Source: CAJQLB01 sp041392065 (GTDB lineage: Bacteria > Bacteroidota > Bacteroidia > Flavobacteriales > Flavobacteriaceae). Taken from it: DNA of 64,000 bases. The stretch lies in assembly GCA_041392065.1 (NCBI GenBank), contig JAWKMU010000002.1, positions 62,001 through 126,000 on the forward strand, given 5' to 3'. The position numbers and the translations under genes were made by a program. The notes below the pieces were generated by a model. That model was not told the DNA's origin. It saw only the letters and a program-made list of their open reading frames with translations, and searched no databases. Numbering within the stretch: the stretch's first letter is position 1; every line of letters starts with the position of its first letter. Positions 60,588 through 64,000 of the stretch are shown piece after piece.

Positions 60588-62200
60588 TTTTTTGTAACTC
60601 TTCTTAAATCCAATAAATTAATTGGGTTTATTTCCAAACCTTTTATGTTTTTTTGAGTAAACCGTATCACTTCGTCATAGTATAGAGGTACCATAATAGC
60701 TTTTTTCATGGCTAATGAATCCATGGTTGTGTAAAGATGTTTTCTTTTTTTAATATCTGTAATGGTAAAAGCTTTATCATATAAACTATCAAACACTTCG
60801 CTTTTGTAATGAAAATAATTGGAGCCATTTGGAGCAAAGTTCTTACTGTAAAATATAGATAAATAGTTCTCGGCATCTAAATAATCTGCAATCCACGAGC
60901 TTCTAAACATATCAACTTTACCATTGGAACGAGCAGAGCGTAAAGTAGCTTCAGGCATTACATCGACATTTATTTTGAGACCATTTTTTTCTAATTCTCT
61001 TTGAATAAATTCACAAAAACTCAAGTAATTGCTTGTAGTAGTTAAGGTTATCTCAGGATTTTTAATACCAGTTTCACTTTTAAATTGCTCAATGAGTTGT
61101 TTAGATTTTTCAGGTTGATAGGTAAACCCAATAGATTCATTATGACCAGGAAGGCCAATGGGAATAAAACCACCATGAGCAGGATTGCCAATACCATTGC
61201 GTAAATAAATCATCATTTTTTCTCTGTCAAAGCCATAATTAATGGCTTTTCTAATAAGTTCTGATTGTATTTCTGGTGTTTCAGAATCTAGATAAAAACC
61301 TAAATATTCAGTATTTAAATATGGACCTCGTGTCATATTTACAGTAGAAGTATATTGTTCTCTGAGCTTTCCATCTACAGTTAGCAATTCATCTTTATAA
61401 GAAGCATCCAAGCTATTTAAAAAATCAATATTTCCTTGAGCAAATTGTAAAAACTCACTTTGTTTATCTGGCAAAAAAGTAATAGCAACAGATTCTAAAT
61501 ATGGTAAAGGTGTTCCTGCACTATCAGTTTCAAAGTAGAGATTGTTCTTTCTGAAAATGAGCTTAATGTTTTCTTCCCAACGCTTAAACTTAAAAGGTCC
61601 AGTTCCAATAGGTTTTGAACGAAATTCGTTGCCATAATGCTCTACAATTTCTTTAGGAACTACTGAGCAGTATTTCATAGTTAGCAACCCAATAAAAGCT
61701 GGAAAAGGTTGTTTTAAAGTAATCTGAAAAATACTGTCATTGATAGCATTAAAGTCATCTACTTTATTTAAAACCCAACTTCCAGGAGCAGCAATTTTTT
61801 CATCTCTGAGTCTATTAAAACTGTATTCAAAATCTTTTGCAATTACTGATCTGGTTGAATCTTTTCCAAATAACTCATGCTCATGAAAAAAGACATCATT
61901 TCGTAAATGAAACGAATAAGTAAGCCCATCTTCCGAAATTTCCCAACTTTGGGCAATACTTGGTAAAATGTTCAATTCACTATCTAACTGCACCAGCCCA
62001 TTAAATAATTGATTACAAGCCCAAGTGTCTTGTAAAGTTCTTGAAAAAGCAGGATCAAGAGTATTAATATTAGAATGTTGGTTAAATCTAAAGACTAAAT
62101 TATCTTTAAAATCTGAGTGATTACTGCAAGAGAAAACAGCAAACAGGATAAAACAAAAAAACACAAAATGTATAATCCTATTAGTCTTAATGTTTAGCAT
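60584..62200 (-). CDS. Peptide-binding ABC transporter lipoprotein (SBP_bac_5)
   Basis: A 538-residue solute-binding protein with a lipoprotein signal (IIHFVFFCFILFAVFSCSNH). The fold is that of family 5 extracellular binding proteins: LDPAFSRTLQDTWACNQLFNGLV, SWEISEDGLTYSFHLRNDVFFHE, GTGPFKFKRWE, RKAINYGFDREKMM. It binds oligopeptides or dipeptides at the inner or outer membrane. No permease or ATPase gene is adjacent, so it would have to work with a transporter encoded elsewhere. Its stop overlaps that of the GlmU-like gene. Confidence 0.92.
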   Translation of the reverse strand: MLNIKTNRIIHFVFFCFILFAVFSCSNHSDFKDNLVFRFNQHSNINTLDPAFSRTLQDTWACNQLFNGLVQLDSELNILPSIAQSWEISEDGLTYSFHLRNDVFFHEHELFGKDSTRSVIAKDFEYSFNRLRDEKIAAPGSWVLNKVDDFNAINDSIFQITLKQPFPAFIGLLTMKYCSVVPKEIVEHYGNEFRSKPIGTGPFKFKRWEENIKLIFRKNNLYFETDSAGTPLPYLESVAITFLPDKQSEFLQFAQGNIDFLNSLDASYKDELLTVDGKLREQYTSTVNMTRGPYLNTEYLGFYLDSETPEIQSELIRKAINYGFDREKMMIYLRNGIGNPAHGGFIPIGLPGHNESIGFTYQPEKSKQLIEQFKSETGIKNPEITLTTTSNYLSFCEFIQRELEKNGLKINVDVMPEATLRSARSNGKVDMFRSSWIADYLDAENYLSIFYSKNFAPNGSNYFHYKSEVFDSLYDKAFTITDIKKRKHLYTTMDSLAMKKAIMVPLYYDEVIRFTQKNIKGLEINPINLLDLRRVTKN

Positions 62201-62215
62201 TTAAGTTATTAGTTG

Positions 62216-62223
62216 TAAATTTG
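62216..62223 (+). promoter_or_regulatory. -7 promoter element of mtaB
   Basis: TAAATTTG lies 22 bases before the ATG at 62246; the upstream box is weak (TTTA). Confidence 0.45.
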
Positions 62224-62245
62224 CAATCTTGGTAAAAATACAAGA

Positions 62246-63577
62246 ATGAATCGTAGAAAAAAAGTCGCATTTTATACTTTGGGTTGTAAGCTCAATTTTT
62301 CTGAAACCTCTACCATTGCAAGAAATTTTAATAATGAAGGTTTTGACCGTGTTGATTTTTCTGAATCTGCTGATATCTATGTCATTAACACCTGTTCAGT
62401 TACCGAAAATGCAGATAAACGATTTAAAACTATTGTAAAGCAAGCTCAAAAAAACAATCCTGAAGCATTTGTTGCAGCAGTTGGCTGTTATGCTCAATTA
62501 AAACCTCAAGAACTTGCAGATGTAGATGGTGTCGATTTGGTTCTTGGTGCTACCGAAAAATTTAAAATTACAGATTACTTAAATGATCTTACCAAAAACA
62601 ATTATGGAGAGGTACATTCTTGTGAAATTGCCGAAGCCGATTTTTATGTAGGCAGCTATTCAATTGGTGATAGAACGAGAGCTTTTTTAAAAGTGCAAGA
62701 TGGTTGTGACTATAAGTGTACCTATTGTACAATACCTTTGGCGAGAGGTATTTCTCGTAGTGATACCATGCAAAATGTAATTGAAAATGCAAAAGAAATT
62801 GCTGCACAAGACATAAAAGAAATTGTACTTACAGGAGTTAACATTGGAGATTATGGTAAGGGTGAGTTTGGCAATAAAAAACATGAGCATACTTTTTTAG
62901 ATTTAGTAACTGAGTTGGATAAGGTTGAAGGTATTGAAAGACTTCGAATCTCATCAATAGAGCCTAATTTATTAAAAGACGAAACCATAGAGTTGGTAGC
63001 AAACTCAAGGGCTTTTGTGCCTCATTTTCATATACCGTTACAAAGTGGAAGTAATGATATCCTAAAAAAAATGAAGCGTAGATACATGAAAGAATTGTAT
63101 GTAAATCGTGTTTCAAAAATAAAAGAAGTGATGCCTCATGCTTGTATTGGTGTTGATGTAATTGTTGGTTTTCCTGGTGAAACAGATGAGCATTTCTTGG
63201 AGACTTATAATTTTTTGAATGAATTAGATATTTCTTATCTGCATGTATTTACATATTCTGAGCGTGACAATACAGAAGCTGCAGAAATGAATGGAGTAGT
63301 GCCTAAAAACATTAGAAACAAGCGCAGTAAAATGTTAAGAGGTTTGTCTGCAAAAAAGAGAAGAGCTTTTTACGAAGGCCAAATAGGTGCTATGAGAACA
63401 GTTTTGTTTGAGGGTGAAAATAAAGAAGGTTATATACATGGTTTTACCGAAAATTATGTAAAAGTAAAAACACCATGGAATCCCGAATTAATCAATACCT
63501 TACATAAGGTTGAGCTTACAAAAATAGACCAAGATGGTTTGGTAAGGTTTGAATTTGTTGAAGTTTTATCTACTTAG
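62246..63577 (+). CDS. mtaB: tRNA t6A37 methylthiotransferase MtaB
   Basis: A 443-residue radical SAM enzyme. The N-terminal methylthiotransferase domain has FYTLGCKLNFSETSTIARNF, VINTCSVTENADKR and AAVGCYAQL with three cluster cysteines. The radical SAM domain has VQDGCDYKCTYCTIPLARG with the CxxxCxxC motif. HIPLQSGSNDILKKMKR and a TRAM-like C-terminus (YIHGFTENYVKVKTPW) follow. The TLGCKLNF start and length match MtaB rather than MiaB or RimO. It adds a methylthio group to t6A at tRNA position 37. Confidence 0.94.
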   Translation: MNRRKKVAFYTLGCKLNFSETSTIARNFNNEGFDRVDFSESADIYVINTCSVTENADKRFKTIVKQAQKNNPEAFVAAVGCYAQLKPQELADVDGVDLVLGATEKFKITDYLNDLTKNNYGEVHSCEIAEADFYVGSYSIGDRTRAFLKVQDGCDYKCTYCTIPLARGISRSDTMQNVIENAKEIAAQDIKEIVLTGVNIGDYGKGEFGNKKHEHTFLDLVTELDKVEGIERLRISSIEPNLLKDETIELVANSRAFVPHFHIPLQSGSNDILKKMKRRYMKELYVNRVSKIKEVMPHACIGVDVIVGFPGETDEHFLETYNFLNELDISYLHVFTYSERDNTEAAEMNGVVPKNIRNKRSKMLRGLSAKKRRAFYEGQIGAMRTVLFEGENKEGYIHGFTENYVKVKTPWNPELINTLHKVELTKIDQDGLVRFEFVEVLST

Positions 63578-63654
63578 AAGTTACACTTTAGCGCTGTTTG
63601 TCCAAATTTTAAGTTTATTGTCCGTTTTTTTTCTACAAAAGCTGTAAGACATAA

Positions 63655-63662
63655 TATATTTG
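63655..63662 (+). promoter_or_regulatory. -7 promoter element of the lipocalin-like gene
   Basis: TATATTTG lies 30 bases before ATG 63692; no clear TTG box at the ideal spacing. Confidence 0.4.
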
Positions 63663-63691
63663 AAACGCTTAAACCTAAAAGCGCCCCAAGA

Positions 63692-64000
63692 ATGAAAAAT
63701 TCAATTTTAGTATTTTTTACGTGTCTTTCATTAATCGTATTTTCGTCCTGTACCACTGAAGCTATTGATGATACTTCTTCTATTTTAGGAGAATGGACCT
63801 TAACTTCTTGGGAAGTCGATTTACCAATGGACTTGAACAATGATGGTACACCTCAAACCAAATTTTCTCCAGGCTGTTTAAGTGACTCTACCTTAAATTT
63901 TATGGATGCTAATAATGCAACTATTTTTTACGCTTCAGACGTATCTTATAACACAACAATAGAAGATGGTAAGCTTGTTTTTATGACATCATGCTCAACC
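63692..64000 (+). CDS. Lipocalin-like lipoprotein (partial, runs off window)
   Basis: An open frame from ATG 63692 to the window end gives 103 residues. The start MKNSILVFFTCLSLIVFSSC is a lipoprotein signal (Cys20). ILGEWTLTSWEVD then matches the first strand of Bacteroidota lipocalin-like proteins, followed by LNNDGTPQTKF and GCLSDSTLNF. The family is cell-envelope located with unknown ligand. A frame on the opposite strand here is a shadow. Confidence 0.85.
   Translation, partial: MKNSILVFFTCLSLIVFSSCTTEAIDDTSSILGEWTLTSWEVDLPMDLNNDGTPQTKFSPGCLSDSTLNFMDANNATIFYASDVSYNTTIEDGKLVFMTSCST

Noticed and set aside
63574..63840. Minus-strand frame after mtaB
   Set aside because: It overlaps the plus-strand lipocalin-like gene, which has a lipoprotein signal and a promoter; the minus frame shows no domain.
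1..64000. Search for CRISPR arrays, tRNA and rRNA genes
   Set aside because: No regularly spaced direct repeats and no cloverleaf or rRNA segments noticed on reading; a dedicated scan was not possible.

Overview
The window is an AT-rich, gene-dense stretch of chromosome from a member of the Bacteroidota, almost certainly family Flavobacteriaceae. Four things point there: a gliding-motility ABC component (GldF/GldG), two secreted proteins with type IX secretion C-terminal sorting domains, many lineage-typical families (DUF4199, DUF2141, DUF4870, CarboxypepD_reg-like/TonB receptor, LytTR pairs, anti-sigma/Spy-like ECF modules), and promoters of the Bacteroidota type (TAnnTTTG at -7, sometimes with TTG about 19 bases upstream). 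I saw no rRNA, tRNA or CRISPR. Most of the window is ordinary core genome.

Layout. 1-2739 (-): a TldD/TldE pair, TldE cut by the window edge. 2947-5844 (+): large FAD/Fe-S D-lactate/glycolate-type dehydrogenase. 5972-8710 (+): secreted sugar dehydrogenase with a T9SS tail; then a diheme TsdA-like cytochrome (-), a small DUF4870 protein (+) and dnaN (-). 11592-15110 (-): SAM hydroxide adenosyltransferase, ABM protein and a fused GldF-GldG. 15214-17198 (+): phoH and purC. 17214-18979: the only scarred region: a palindromic repeat, the left end of an IS110-family element with a probable bridge-RNA region and a 22-codon transposase stub, joined to a 3'-truncated oxyR, and dps divergent from oxyR. 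19076-26771: DUF2141 protein, then a MoxR/DUF58/DUF4350/DUF4129/membrane protein/SpoIIM operon (-) with a divergent RDD gene. 26862-34410: housekeeping genes (TRIC channel, cyclophilin, Nudix, acyltransferase, ECF sigma module, M20 amidohydrolase, NDH-2, YhhN). 34631-42065: TonB receptor, sirtuin, trmH, VOC protein, CarboxypepD-like protein, deaD, rdgB. 42252-45710: sigma/small protein/MscS operon, and a LytS-LytTR two-component pair whose regulator appears to start at CTG. 45900-53409: ExbB-like protein, esterase, secreted endonuclease I, RsmB-like methyltransferase, BNR-repeat lipoprotein, ECF sigma/anti-sigma/Spy-like operon. 53704-64000: ABC exporter, phosphoglucomutase, GT2, DUF4199, rpmE2, GlmU-like protein, peptide-binding lipoprotein, mtaB and the start of a lipocalin-like lipoprotein.

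How the genes work together. Several small units are coherent: OxyR-Dps (peroxide defence), MoxR-DUF58-SpoIIM-RDD (envelope-associated AAA system of unknown purpose), three ECF sigma modules, a LytS/LytTR pair next to an ExbB-like protein and an esterase, and gliding/T9SS functions with their cargo. The most unusual feature is the IS110 remnant: its non-coding left end appears to fold like a bridge RNA and it sits exactly where oxyR lost its last 40-50 codons. Other points of note are a CTG-started response regulator in a CTGA overlap, a GldF-GldG fusion, a Tat-signal TldD beside a signal-less TldE, a sirtuin lacking the zinc cysteines, a PlsC-like protein with altered catalytic motifs, and an 18-codon Cys-rich micro-ORF. 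All assignments come from reading the sequence and remembered family features; no database search was run.
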